This document shows positions 32,906-43,852 of a DNA stretch of 64,000 bases, piece after piece. Source of the stretch: Choristoneura fumiferana (Eukaryota > Arthropoda > Insecta > Lepidoptera > Tortricidae); assembly GCF_025370935.1 (NCBI RefSeq), contig NC_133486.1, positions 8,362,935-8,426,934 of the forward strand, written 5' to 3'. Made by a program: the position numbers and the translations under genes. The notes beneath the pieces are model-generated. The model did no database searches. It was not told where the DNA came from and saw only the letters and a list, made by a program, of their open reading frames with translations. Each line of letters begins with the position of its first letter. The stretch's first letter is position 1.

Positions 32906-34689
32906 CTCATTGAGGAAAATAAAGGCCCTAAGGTTTTTCTGAAGTCGCTGCGGAAAGGAAGATGCATGATGATGCCGTTGGAGGATGAATCCGGAACGGT
33001 ACTTACAAAACAGATGGAGATTCTGCAAGTAGCAGAAAGATTATACGGCAATTTATACTCCTTGTATATTTCGGAACCAACAAGCCAGGATCCACACGAT
33101 AAACGAGCAAAACTCCGCAAACACCTTACTGAGGATCTCCCTGAAATCAGCATACACGAAATAAAATAGGCTCTTAAGGAAATGAAAAAGCTTAAGGCCC
33201 CTGGTGAAGATGGAATAACAGTGGCACTTCTAAAAGCAGGTGGACGCCCAATACTCATGGAACTCAAATGGCTGTTTTATGAGTGCTTATTCACGGGACA
33301 AGTACCATCAAGCTGACGTAATAGCATAGTCGCCATATTCCACAAAAAAGGCAGCAAGCTTTAGCTGAAAAATTACCGTCCTATATCTTTATTGAGCCAA
33401 GTTTACAAGGCCTTTTCCAGAGTTATCACCAACAGGCTGGCACAACGAATGGATCATTTCCAGCCCCGTGAGCAGGTGGGATTTAGGAAAGGTTACGGAA
33501 CGATTGACCATATCTTCACCTTAAGACAAAATAATCGAAAAGTCAGCGGAATACAAAAAAACCTCTGTATTTAGCTTTTGTTGATTACGAGAAGGCTTTC
33601 GATTCCGTAGAGCACTGGTCAGTATAGAACTCCCTAAAAAGATGCCAAATAGACCAAAGGTACATAGAAGTCCTGAAGAGCCTGAACAACTCAGCCACGT
33701 TGAAGATTCGCTTGAACGACTCCACAACGAATCCAATCCCGATTCTGAAAGGTGTACAGCAGGGTGATGTCATTTCCCCTAAGCTCTTGACAAATGTATC
33801 AGAAGACATTAAGACAGTACACTGTGATTCTCTTGGTATTAACATAGAGGGGGAGTACTTAAACCACTTAAGATTTGCCGATGATATTGTGATCATTGCG
33901 AACAACCGACACCATTTGGAACAGATGCTGCAATATCTACATAACAGCTCTATCCAAGTCGGTCTCCAAATGAACATGGAGAAAACAAAAATAATGGCTA
34001 CGGCCGATCTTACTGCAAACCCAGTTCTAATAGGCAACACACACACCTTTGGAGCAAGTCAACGAATATGTGTAGGTATCTGGGACAAGTTATGACGGTA
34101 GGACGCCAAAACTTAACGAAGGAAACTGACCGCTTGGATGGGCCGCCTTTGGCAAACTAAAACCGGTATTCTCTGGATCCTTGCCCCAATGCCTTAAAAC
34201 CAAGGTCTTTGATCAATGCGTTCTCCCAGTACTAACATATGCTTCCGAAACATGGCGTCTTACAGTAAACATGGTTAAAAAACTCAAAGTCGCTCAGAGA
34301 TCCATGGAGAGAGCCATGTTAGGGCTTAGTTTGAGAGACAGAGTGCGGAATAAATGCATCCGGAAACGCACCAAAGTAACAGACATGTTGATACGCATTG
34401 CACGACTGAAATGGAACTGGGCAGGGCATGTGGCACGCCGAGTGGATAATCGCTGGGCCCATAGAGTGCTGGTGTGGAGACCACGGACCACAAGAAGAAG
34501 TGTAGGCAGACCCCAGATGAGATGGTCTGATGACATAAAGAGTTACGCCGAACCGTATTGGCTCAGGAAGACGGAGAATAGGACGGAGTGGAGGAAATTA
34601 GGAGAGAGTTACATCCAGCAGTGGATAGATAAAGCCTGAAAAGGAAGAAGAAGATGTCCAAAACAAGCACGAGCCGAGCGGCCGGCGAG

Positions 34690-34980
34690 TGCCAAAATTA
34701 AATTCCGTATATCAGTATTTAACTATATTGTACCATACGATAGATAGTCGATATTTAGAATTTCGACATTTCGATCGTTCGTAATTTGAATTTACGATAT
34801 TTTATTTGTCGACATTATGATTTTCGAAATTTAAGCATTCGGTAATTGTACCATTTGTTAATGTGTACTTTCGACATTGTGAATTTCGACCTTATGATCG
34901 TTCGACATTCTGATTTTCGATATTTTGACCGTCGATGTTTTTAAAGTCGATATTTTAATCGTCGATATGCAAATACCTAC
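34690..34980. repeat. Degenerate array of short TCGATATTTTGA-like units
   Basis: Units such as TTTCGACATTTCGATCGTTC, GATTTTCGATATTTTGACCG and GTCGATATTTTAATCGTCG follow one another with variable spacing. The reverse type occurs at 29895-29945 and 31660-31730, on the other side of the RTE copy, so they may be parts of one larger repeat. Confidence 0.55.
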
Positions 34981-35653
34981 GTGTCCCTTTCCAGAAAATC
35001 AATCTATGAGAACAATATAAACAATTATTGCTAGTTTCGGAGTCGGATTCGTAGTTATGATTATTATGTTGAACTACCGTGTCTGGCACCAATCTAAAAA
35101 TAGCATTAATTTCACAACCTACGGCCGAGCCGAGTAGCTGAGCTGAAAAAGTGCTAAAAGGGCGTAGGTACATGCAACAAGCGCTTAAGTGTAAACGCCG
35201 CAAACTTAAAACTTTGCTTGTAAAAATAATTAGGAGTCTTTAAACATACTTTAGGGTAGTCTGGCAGGGATCGCCCCGCCACATAGTGCCTGACAAAGAA
35301 GGATGTGATTTCCAATATCATTCTAAGTAAAATATATAAAAATTGGGTTTTATACTATAACGAAATTCAAGTTTAAATTTTATCATGTTTGATAAGTAAA
35401 ATTATTTCCAAAAGCGCTCAATATCCGAACTTCAATTGGGGATCATTCTTACCTGTGTTAGCACCATAGTTTTTATGTAAAAAAAACTTTCAGCCTTTAT
35501 AGGTACTATGACGAAGGTCTGGCTCGACTGGGATCTGGCTCTATAAACTGTTATCTTTAAAAAGTCACGATTTTTCAAAAAATCGCCAATAATCAAATTT
35601 TCAATCGAAACCGAACAGTAGCCCTCATTGCCAATGTTTTTTTTTTGTTTCAG
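34981..35653. other. Intron sequence before exon I, nothing recognised
   Basis: AT-rich. No frame or known repeat. Confidence 0.35.
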
Positions 35654-35815
35654 AACTGGGATGATGTCGAGCAGCGTATTAGAACGCTGGCAGTGACAGC
35701 AAACCACGAGTTGCAGGTGTGGACTGGAGTGGCTCAGGACTTGCGGCTGCTTGATACGTCTTCCACTTTAAGGAACATTACTTTAAATCAACAAGTATCA
35801 AAGTACTTGTGGAAG
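35654..35815 (+). CDS. Exon I: NUC domain, Asn/Glu metal-site region
   Basis: The acceptor is TTTTGTTTCAG and the exon is phase 0 at both ends. It encodes NWDDVEQRIRTLAV, continuing the CNSQ of exon H to give the N-x-x-x-W-x-x-x-E pattern that carries the metal ligand Asn and the conserved Glu (35669-35671) in this family. It then encodes LQVWTGVAQDLRLLD, equivalent to the family's VYTG strand, and ends at KYLWK. The 5.9-kb intron before it holds an RTE copy, SINEs and foldback elements. Confidence 0.87.
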
Positions 35816-35959
35816 GTAATATTATAAATTAATTTAAATTTATTGCTACAAGTTTTGAACCTTCTACGCTAGTTAGTATTTATATCTTCCGCCCATAATA
35901 AAGCAAATGCCCAAGGATTTATTCACGACACTTCTCGAAAATGTGGCCATAAATAACCT

Positions 35960-36130
35960 AAATCCGGTACACAAAACTGCCTTTATATGTACATTTAACA
36001 GCGGACTCATGTGTGGCTCGCAAAACACGTATCAATATATGTATTTAATAGTAAGATACGACTTTTTAGAATATATTTCAGATTTTCATTCCGGCGTGCA
36101 GAAACGGCAATCGGACCAATCAAAAGTAAT
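35960..36130. repeat. Dispersed repeat (family D2), second copy
   Basis: Shares ATGTACATTTAACAGC and CATTCCGGCGTGCAGAAACG, GCAATCGGACCAA with 22240-22425. Confidence 0.5.
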
Positions 36131-36171
36131 CGTCTGCTGCATGTGAAATTAAATTTCACCGGTGTCAGTAC

Positions 36172-36372
36172 TTAATCACGAATAACTTTTTCACGAAAAC
36201 TTTTTCACGAACGACTTTATCACGAATAGACTTTATTACGAAAATACCATATTTTATCACGAAAACTATTTCACGAAAACTTTTTCACGAACGACTTTAT
36301 CACGAAAAAACTTTATCACGTAAACTATATCATGAATAGACTTTATCACGAAAAATGTTTGTTACTTCTTCA
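36172..36372. repeat. Degenerate tandem array of CACGAA-containing units
   Basis: About 14 units of 11-18 bp, such as TTTTTCACGAAAAC, GACTTTATCACGAATA, follow one another. Two longer blocks (TTTTTCACGAACGACTTTAT) recur about 85 bp apart, showing a higher-order repeat. Confidence 0.8.
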
Positions 36373-36652
36373 CGCTTCTTCGTGACCAACTGGATTTTTT
36401 TTATAGTGGCAAGTGGCCAGTGCGAAAAGGTTGGAGGTTGGATATCAGTAAATTTAATTTATTATTATTCTCTTCTCTTTTATAGTATTTTACTTTCCTC
36501 GCAGTCGAAATGAAAAGTAGAGTGTCTAACTCGGGTGAAATTACCCATTTCCCTTCGAACTATTGAACTCGGATGAAATGGCTCACTTTCCACCCTTGGT
36601 TATCAATCTACTATTTCCATGCAGCGTTTCCAGGATGTATGCTCGGGCACTG

Positions 36653-36695
36653 AGCAGCCTGGCCACAATATACGTATTGTAGCCTGGCTGTTCAA
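36653..36695. repeat. Short hairpin
   Basis: GAGCAGCCTGGCCACAATA and TATTGTAGCCTGGCTGTTC form an imperfect 19-bp stem with a 5-base loop. Confidence 0.5.
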
Positions 36696-37007
36696 CCAGT
36701 GCAGTGCCGTGCGTAGCAGGCTTAAAAAGTTAATGCTGTGGTGTTTTTTCATACTTTAAAAAATTAAAGCATTTTGTGCATATTATGCGTTAAAAAAAAA
36801 GAACAAAAAGTCATATTATGCTACTATGAAATATATATTTAGATACGATCTGTTAGCGTGACGTGCTACATTTTTGTCGTGTTTTCGAGCCTTAAATGAG
36901 TCAGCTATTAAATGTGCCAACAAATATAAGCAATTTTTAACCGACTTCACAAAAGGAGGATGTTCTATGTTCCAATGTTCGTATTTTTTATGTATGTTAA
37001 CCGATTA

Positions 37008-37333
37008 CCAAGGCTCGGATACCGGTTAAATTTCCAAACCGTTATCATGTACTTGGCGCAAAACCTTTTCATTTTAGTTTCGTTCACGAAACCGTTATTT
37101 TTAAACCGGTTTTTAAGGGGACATTTCCATGAAGTTGTTGTCAGATTAACCGGTTTACGTAGAACAATAAAAACCGGTTTATTCCAGCGCAGGATAAACG
37201 TCGCCGCCCGCCGCCGGCCGGCCAGCTGTCACTCGTCGAATAAACTGATTTATTTAGGTTATAGTTAAGTTCGGAGTTAAACCGAAATAAACCGGTATTT
37301 ACCGCTATTTTATAAACCGGTTCCGAGCCTTGC
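37008..37333. repeat. MITE with CAAGGCTCGG / CCGAGCCTTG ends
   Basis: The left end CCAAGGCTCGGATACCGGTT is inverted at 37314-37333. AACCGGTTTA-type motifs recur throughout. Likely a non-autonomous DNA transposon. Confidence 0.65.
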
Positions 37334-37339
37334 CGATTA

Positions 37340-38290
37340 CTTAGTCAATTGTAGACCGATTTTAAAAATGGTTTTTTTATTTGAAAGGGGTTCTGAGGTG
37401 GTCCCATTGTCATCTGATGATGGGATCCTAGGGAAATCGAGGGCAAACCTCAAATTTTATAGGCACACCTATGGCGATTTTGGCATTTTTAGCATAAGCA
37501 TTTACATTCAGAAAGTATAATTTGGTAAACTGGACCTGATGAAGAAGACCGTAGATGACCAATGGAACTCGTCAAAGCTAAGTAATGCTCGCTCGTCTAT
37601 AAACGATCATGATTAATATACCTAGATAAGCGACTAAGAAGCAGCTGTGGGCTACTTGCACTACTTACAACTACTTATATATATTTACCCTTACTTACTT
37701 AATCTACTTTCTCTAGTTATACCCACTAATTACAATTTTTTTCCTACTTTACATATCTATACTTACATATTAATAACTAATCACACACGACACAGGCACA
37801 CAAACATTCATCAATTCACATTATATTCCCTTATTGCTTATTGTGATACGCTTCCTATTCTTCTGAACTTCCTATTATTCTTGTGTGTGCTTCTTTACTT
37901 TACTCCTTCTGTACGCTACGAAACACTAAAAAATGAGAAATATAGATTTTTTTTAACAAAAAGTAACTAAAACCGACTGAGGCACCAACTTCGAGCTAGC
38001 AGGTACCTAGAAAAATATTTTCAAGGGTTTTGAAGTCGGTTCCATTTTTCGTTATTTTTTAATTTTTTTGGAGTCTGTTTTACTTTTTTGTTAAAAAAAT
38101 TATTTTGTATACTGGATTTAGGTTTTCAATGGCCACAGTGTCGTGAAATAACTATGTTTCTTCCTTTATTTTCTTAATATAATCCAATAAAGTCAATGTC
38201 TAAAACACACTTGCATTTATTGCGATTTTTCTCTTATTACACATTGTACTTCATTACTTTTGAGAGCTTCCATCTATGAGGCTCTATTTC
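37340..38290. other. Intron sequence, nothing recognised
   Basis: AT-rich with short pieces of common repeats (GGTGGTCCCATTGTCATC). No exon found. Confidence 0.35.
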
Positions 38291-38294
38291 GGAA

Positions 38295-38415
38295 TAAAAA
38301 ATGTGTTTTTCACGAACCAATAGAACCACCAGAGATGTGCTGTGCGAGGATAGGTATTTACTTATCGCTTCATTTGAAGCGTTTCTATTTGTTCACGAAA
38401 AACACATTCCTCGCA
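38295..38415. repeat. Foldback with AATGTGTTTTTCACGAAC arms
   Basis: AATGTGTTTTTCACGAACC on the left is inverted in GTTCACGAAAAACACATT on the right. It ends about 110 bp before exon J. Confidence 0.55.
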
Positions 38416-38526
38416 ACACATCTGGTTAAAACACAGCCTCTATCTGGTTTTGGTAATAAGATTCAGTGTGAAATACTAGAAACCACTAATCTAACTATCT
38501 TTAACAGAGTTCGTTGAATTCTACAG

Positions 38527-38660
38527 GTTATCCAAGACCCTGCAAGCAAGGCATCACTGGCCATCATCCAAGTTAACGTTCCTGACCTGGAGCTGAGGGA
38601 GGCGTTGAACTACCGCCGTTGCAATGACGTATGTGGTCAAGTGCGATGGATGCAAAGCAG
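38527..38660 (+). CDS. Exon J: NUC domain, core strand and Cys pair
   Basis: The exon encodes VIQDPASKASLAIIQVNVP, continuing KYLWK of exon I as is usual in insect NUC nucleases. It then encodes YRRCNDVCGQVRWMQS. The two Cys of C-x-x-x-C followed by the W segment are typical of the C-terminal part of this family. The donor AGCAG|GTAAAA is phase 2 and joins exon K as a Ser codon. Confidence 0.86.
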
Positions 38661-39445
38661 GTAAAAAAATCTGTAGAATCTAAGACAAAAACTGACCAGT
38701 ATGCTAATTAACAAGCGATTTTACGTACGATAAATGTAAGGGATGATTTACAGCAAAATGTCTCGTGTATGATCATGCACACGATCGCACAGGACACAAT
38801 TTTACTGGTTAGCGTTTAGAAAATCGGCACGCTATAAGTCATTTGGCTCTGTACTGTATGTAGGTGCTCAGTAAAGATGATCTCTTTCTAGTCGTGCACT
38901 CTTGACAGAGACGTCGTGGTCACATCTCTTCTTGTGCCATCGATGCTCTCGCGATACGGCCATCTATTGTGATCGTTTGTAGAGTAACAGCAACGGTGCT
39001 CGACCGACGGTACGTCCTGACCGTCAGCGCTGACCGTCGGTTGCGAAAATTAATTCAGTGCTACGCTGACGGCGAACTGCGACGCGTGTGTACAGTTCAC
39101 AGGTCGGTCGCTCCGGCAGCGAAGCACTGAACGCATCCATACAATTTCATCTCATAGCTCGTCGGTCGACCGACGCCGCGCGACCGACAAGCCGGACCGA
39201 AGGCTCGACCGACCGTACGCGCGCACCAAATCACGCGCGTACCGTCAGCATAGCTGTGTGCGCATTCATAGACTTGCATAGATATAGCTACGCTGACCAC
39301 TGTTTCCAGCCTAAGAAACCCTGGTATAAAAGAACACCCGCAATTCCTTTTAACCTCAACTTTCCCTTGCACTTCCAGCCGTTCCAAGAAGTCCTTGTTA
39401 CGGGTGATGTGGTGACGATACCTGTGATATTAGAAATGAATCACA
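38661..39445. other. Intron sequence with GC-rich repeat-like part
   Basis: 38990-39260 contains repeated GACCGTCAGC/GCTGACGG-type motifs in both orientations, suggesting a decayed foldback element. The open frame over it has no recognised domain. Confidence 0.4.
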
Positions 39446-39448
39446 ATC

Positions 39449-39487
39449 ATGAAATAGAAATAGAAATAGAAATAGAAATAGAAATAA
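39449..39487 (+). repeat. (GAAATA)n microsatellite
   Basis: Six consecutive GAAATA units. Confidence 0.9.
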
Positions 39488-39732
39488 ACTTTATTGTTAT
39501 TACTGTGTACATAATAGGGTGTTTACAAAAGGTTATAAGTCTCAACAGTGAATGAATGAATGAATGTTCAATGAATTTTATTCTGGGACAACATCCCTCT
39601 ACAAACTAATTATGTCAACTTTGCAACTGGCAACTTTGTTGGTCAATGTTAGGTGTTATAGTAAATGTTTTATTGTACTGTTACAAACGGTAGTACTGTT
39701 TGTGCCCCGTAGACATAAATAAATAAAACGTG

Positions 39733-40419
39733 AATTGAAAATACAAACTGAAATATAGATGCACAGAAAAACCAGAAAAATAAGACCAACACTGAGAATC
39801 GAACCCAGGTCCTCGGTATTCCGTACCGCGTGCTATACCGTTACACCACTGTTGGTCAACGGCACAGACACGAATTTCCCCTATGCACCACATTTCTCAG
39901 CTTGTTTGTTTCTTATTTAGCCACTTTAGCAGTGACGCTAGCGACATCTATGCCGTAGCCCTCATCGAGAAACTTTCGGCATTCCATTGGAACCAACCGC
40001 TCACCCGGACAAGAGATGTCGCTATTAAGCAATCAAATTAAGATTGGTCTTTTGGAATCTTGTTCGGGTGAGCGGTTGGTTCCAATGGAATGCTGAAAGT
40101 TTCTCGATGAGGGCTACGGCATAGATGTCGCTAGCGTCACTGCTTAAGTGGCTAAATAAGAAACAAACAAGCTGAGATATGTGGTGCATAGGGGAAATTC
40201 GTGTCTGTGCCGTTGACCAACAGTGGTGTAGCGGTATAGCACGCGGTATGGAATACCGAGGACCTGGGTTCGATTCCCAGTGTTGGTCTTATTTTTCTGG
40301 TTTTTCTGTGCATCTATATTTCAGTTTGTATTTTCAATTTAGGTTTTACGGGATGACCGTAAAAGTAAAAATTTGGAATTGAAATAAAAAATACAAAAAG
40401 ATTCCAAAAAACCAATCTT
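39733..40419. mobile_element. Head-to-head SINE dimer: 687-bp palindrome with 12-bp target duplication
   Basis: 39733 to about 40040 is a minus-oriented SINE (family S1), and about 40050-40419 is a plus-oriented copy. The arms are nearly identical over about 300 bp. The tRNA-like parts are 39786-39855 (-) and 40217-40286 (+). AAATAAAACGTG at 39721-39732 recurs exactly at 40420-40431, so both copies appear to have entered as one unit. A transcript of this intron would form a long hairpin. Confidence 0.85.
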
Positions 40420-40507
40420 AAATAAAACGTGGTCTTCATATTTGCTAACTATATCTTTGATTAAAGTTAGTAACCCTTTCTCATAATTTTCTTTTCGTCT
40501 TTAACAG

Positions 40508-40628
40508 TCACTGGCGTAGCGTGCGTCGCGGTTACACCTACTGCTGCAGCTTGTCAGACTTCGAGCTTGCTTTCAGCTACTCCGGTGAATTCCCGCCATA
40601 CACCAAACTACTCAAGGATGTAGATTAG
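40508..40628 (+). CDS. Exon K: last exon, C-terminus of the NUC domain
   Basis: The acceptor is TCTTTAACAG. The exon encodes HWRSVRRGYTYCCSLSDFE, the conserved GYTYCC motif of the secreted insect nucleases, then about 20 further residues and a TAG stop at 40626-40628. The full nuclease part from exon H to here is about 360 residues, in line with the mature region of family members. Nothing after it suggests a transmembrane segment, so the protein is probably secreted. The last intron contains a large SINE palindrome that ends 76 bp before this exon. Confidence 0.87.
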
Positions 40629-40661
40629 CCTATTTATAATAATATGTAGATAGCCCAGACG

Positions 40662-40667
40662 AATAAA
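40662..40667 (+). terminator. Polyadenylation signal of the Ig-NUC gene
   Basis: A perfect AATAAA lies 34 bp after the stop codon of exon K. A second AATAAA follows at about 40700. Either could end the mRNA. Confidence 0.5.
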
Positions 40668-40699
40668 CGTGTAATCGCAAAACTGCAACTTTAGAGGAA

Positions 40700-41935
40700 A
40701 AATAAAATCAACTTTCACGGAGATGATTAACAGTTGTGGTAGCCAGGGTAAAATATTTACACGGTTTTGTAGGTAATTTTGATATCGATCTAATGTTATA
40801 TTACTGTTATTGTTAATGTAATATTTTACCCTTATTGACGACCATTTTCCCGTATTTTCTTTATTATTTAAAACCCTTTTATTATTTTATTCACATAATA
40901 AAATATCAAGACATTTTGTATTTTTTTTTGGGCTCAGAATGACTTCGTCCACAGTCCCATTTCGCCACCTTCTTAAATCGTCCTCATTCGCATTAGAAAA
41001 CGTTCCGCTAGAGGCACTGGGGTACCATGATCTTTTCATAAACGATCCAAACGCAGCGCAGTTCAATTTAGGCACCTAAACTGAATCGTCGAAATTGGTA
41101 CCACGACGTTTATTTCTCAGAGCTGATTCTCAATACTTTACAAGTGAATGAAAGACCGATATTGTCTCTGGTCCGAAACTGAAACGCTAAGTCGCGAAAA
41201 GGGGGGCGCTCTATATGCAAACCAAATATTGTATACTAAAACCTCTTTATTTTGGAAAACCATAACTCTATGTCATTCCGTGTCTTAGCAACCGTTGTGT
41301 TATTACAAATAAATGTTTACGCTGTCACTAATCCACGAGTCTCTTTTCTCACTGAAAACATTAGTTTATACCTATGAAAAGTTATAAAACTTGAATAAAA
41401 GTTTAAAAGTTCTTGAAATTTTAAAATTTCCAAGTAAAACACTTAAAATTCCAAAGAATTTGACAGAATGAGTAACTTATACTGAATCGCTAAATTTGAT
41501 AATGAAGCGATTCAATTCCCACTCAAGTTTAAGCGTCATGGTACGAAAACCGCATGAAAGTGAATGAAAATGTCTGTATCGCTGTCGTTGAACCGTGCTT
41601 GAACTCAATCGCAAAAGTAACGTCGTGGTACGAAATAGCGATGCAGTTCAGTTTAGAGCCTAAAACTGAAATCGTATTAAGAGAGCGTGGTAGGTCCCCT
41701 GTTCGTGTTCCATACAAATTGAGATTTTAAACGCGAACGCGATCGAGACGTATTTGTAACCGAATACTTACACTAAGGGTACTGATTCGCCAACATTTTA
41801 CATCGTCACTTTCCTATATTGTCCGCTTTCTTACGTGGCCACAGTACCGGATCGTCAACATTTCGACTACAGTGCTAACAAGTCAACATTCTGAGTGGGT
41901 AATAAAATAAAATATTAAATTAAAAAAAAAAACCT
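40700..41935. other. Downstream flank of the Ig-NUC gene, nothing recognised
   Basis: No frame with recognisable motifs on either strand. Confidence 0.4.
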
Positions 41936-42113
41936 GATGCCAAAACTAAAAGGAAGAAAAATAAGCCTAGTGTTCAAAGTTCAAATCGGGACCCATTACT
42001 AAGTTTTTTGAGCGTCGATTTAAATGGGTCCGACTGTTGAACTTCAAAATTAGCTACTTGACAGAGTTTTAGATCACTAGGCTTATTTTTGTTCCTTTTT
42101 AGTTTTGGCAGTC
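41936..42113. repeat. Foldback with about 37-bp arms
   Basis: GCCAAAACTAAAAGGAAGAA, AAATAAGCCTAGTG on the left is inverted at 42075-42111 (CACTAGGCTTATTTTTGTTC, CTTTTTAGTTTTGGC). Confidence 0.75.
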
Positions 42114-43850
42114 GGTTTTTTCGATTTATAAATTTTAATGTTATTATTTTATTAATATTTATGTTTGGCGACGGCGTGAATCGGAAAACAACCGACTTAG
42201 GCATAAATTATATTTATTCTACTATAGAACGATGTACATTACTGGCCGCGCACTGCTGTCCGTATATATCCCAACGGGGTAGGAGTATATCCGAGACAGC
42301 AGTGTATTTCTAATACTATGACACTTAGTAGAGTAAGCAAGGGATAACCGCGATAAGCGTGCGATTCTACGACCGAGTTGAACAAAATAAATCTTGCTCT
42401 GCCTCGAGGGTCATAAAACTAGGGAAGACAAACGTTAGCGTGTTGTAATTCAACAGACAGCGCCATCTAGTAGCTAGCTTTGTAACTAGCGTTTGTGCTA
42501 TACTGTTAGGACCGGATTGAGAGGGTGCTGGTAGCGGCATCTGTTGGCGTGTTTATAGTGTTACAATGTTTTATTTTACACTTTTTTGATATTTATGTGA
42601 AAGCGGTAGATTAAAAGTATTATAACCTATAATATTTAGAATGGGCTAATTATTAGCTTTCATTTGATACTCATATTGTTACAATACAATTTTTTTTTCA
42701 TTCCTCCGCCATATTTTTTTTTACCGACGCCATATTGAAATATTATATAGCCTATGTCACTCCAACAGTTATAATCCAATGATACCTCATATGTTAAAAT
42801 CCGTCTAGCCGTTTAGGCTGCAGCGAGGACCAAAGAAATGGGCATATACATACATAATACGCTCGAATAACATATATACCTCCTTCGGGCAGTCAGGTAA
42901 AAAAAAAGGTATATTAATAAATCTTGATCACAATAATATTATTTTACGCAACTTTAGTAACCGCTTAACTTAAATTGGCAATCATAGCGGCTTTGGCTTT
43001 GCGTTTTTAACCCCCGATGCAAAAATAAGTTGGACCGTGTGTGTCTGTGTCTGTCTGTGGCACCGTAGCTCTTATCCGGCGGATCGATTTGAATTATATT
43101 TTTTTTTATTTGAAAACAGGTTTTCTAGCAATGGTTCTTAGATATGTATCATTAAAATCGGTTCAGCTGTTTTTGAGATATTGAACTTGGAAGTGACAAA
43201 GTCGGGAGTTTCCCGACTTTTTGTTGGTAAGGTTATTCTTTTCGTGAGTGATTAAATTGTTTGACTTTTTCTACTGTTCTTTTCATACCATTGATTTTAA
43301 CTATTAAGGGCCATGTCGATTGAAAATAAAAAATCCAAATTGACACTAACATTATTTTTAAGGATTTTCACCATGAATTCCGTTAGATGCCTGCATTTGA
43401 TTTCATTGCGTCTAATTGATGTATTCATTTGTCGACTTTGTTGGAGTTCAAACACATTACAGTTGTATTATAAAAACAAGGTCAGTAAATCATAAACAAT
43501 ATAATAATTATACCGACATTAGAGTTTTGGAGCATCTGAACAATAGACGTTACTTTGGCCAAGGGCAAACTAACACGTTGTTTCTCAAATCGAGTGATTA
43601 TTGTATCGGGGCATGATCTAAGGTCGATGCTAATGATAAGTTTGAATCCTTTAATGTTAGCGCTAAGCGTTTAGAATTTCAGTTACAAATCGTGACCTAG
43701 AGACCCCAGATGGGGCGATTGGCAAGGTCCAGCGAATTTAGTAAAATGTAGTGCCAAAATGGGTCGTTTAACCTATGGGTCGTTTAACCCTGAACACTTT
43801 GAAGTTTATATCAATTATAATATATCTAGGAAGATTTGCAATCCCCGGTC
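42114..43850. other. Repeat-derived intergenic sequence
   Basis: 42700-42900 and 43010-43220 resemble common lepidopteran repeats (CTCCTTCGGGCAGTCAGG; CCGGCGGATCGATTTGAATT; AGTCGGGAGTTTCCCGACTT). No gene. Confidence 0.4.
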
Positions 43851-43852
43851 CC

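Larger units (their letters stand above)
31745..34656 (+). pseudogene. Decayed RTE-like retrotransposon with part of the endonuclease
   Basis: Starts with VQVYAPTSQSTDEDNELFYD, the APE-type endonuclease motif, then VINFAERNGLFVMNTFF and RRWTWTSPNGSVKNEIDYIL, FNSGSDHRMVRAT. The RT part follows from 32890: KLKAPGEDGIT, NYRPISLLSQVYKAFSRVIT, QVGFRKGYGTIDHI, VDYEKAFDS, LRFADDIVIIAN, then GHVARRVDNRWAHRVLVWRP and the end at QQWIDKA. Stops and frameshifts occur repeatedly, for example in EIK*ALKE and SS*RNSIV. SINE sequences interrupt it at 32496-32905. It ends with a short (GAA)n tail. Confidence 0.85.
1638..40628 (+). other. Span of a multi-Ig / NUC-endonuclease gene (5' end outside window)
   Basis: This entry ties together eleven exons described separately. 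All visible exons have canonical AG/GT borders. The joins A-B-C-D-E-F and G-H-I-J-K are all phase compatible. Introns are long (about 2-6 kb) and filled with transposons, except the 260-bp intron between exon G and the first nuclease exon. The protein would carry several extracellular-type Ig domains followed by a complete secreted-nuclease-type domain. No signal peptide or start codon is visible, so the first exons lie upstream of the window. One or more exons between 21106 and 28646 are not identified. Whether A-F and G-K belong to one transcript is an inference from order, strand and domain type. Confidence 0.7.

Noticed and set aside
36172..36372. CRISPR-like array
   Set aside because: Units vary in length and sequence, there are no spacers, and the genome is eukaryotic.
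39088..39555. 155-codon open frame as a gene
   Set aside because: It runs through repeat-like sequence and a GAAATA microsatellite in an intron; no domain is recognisable.
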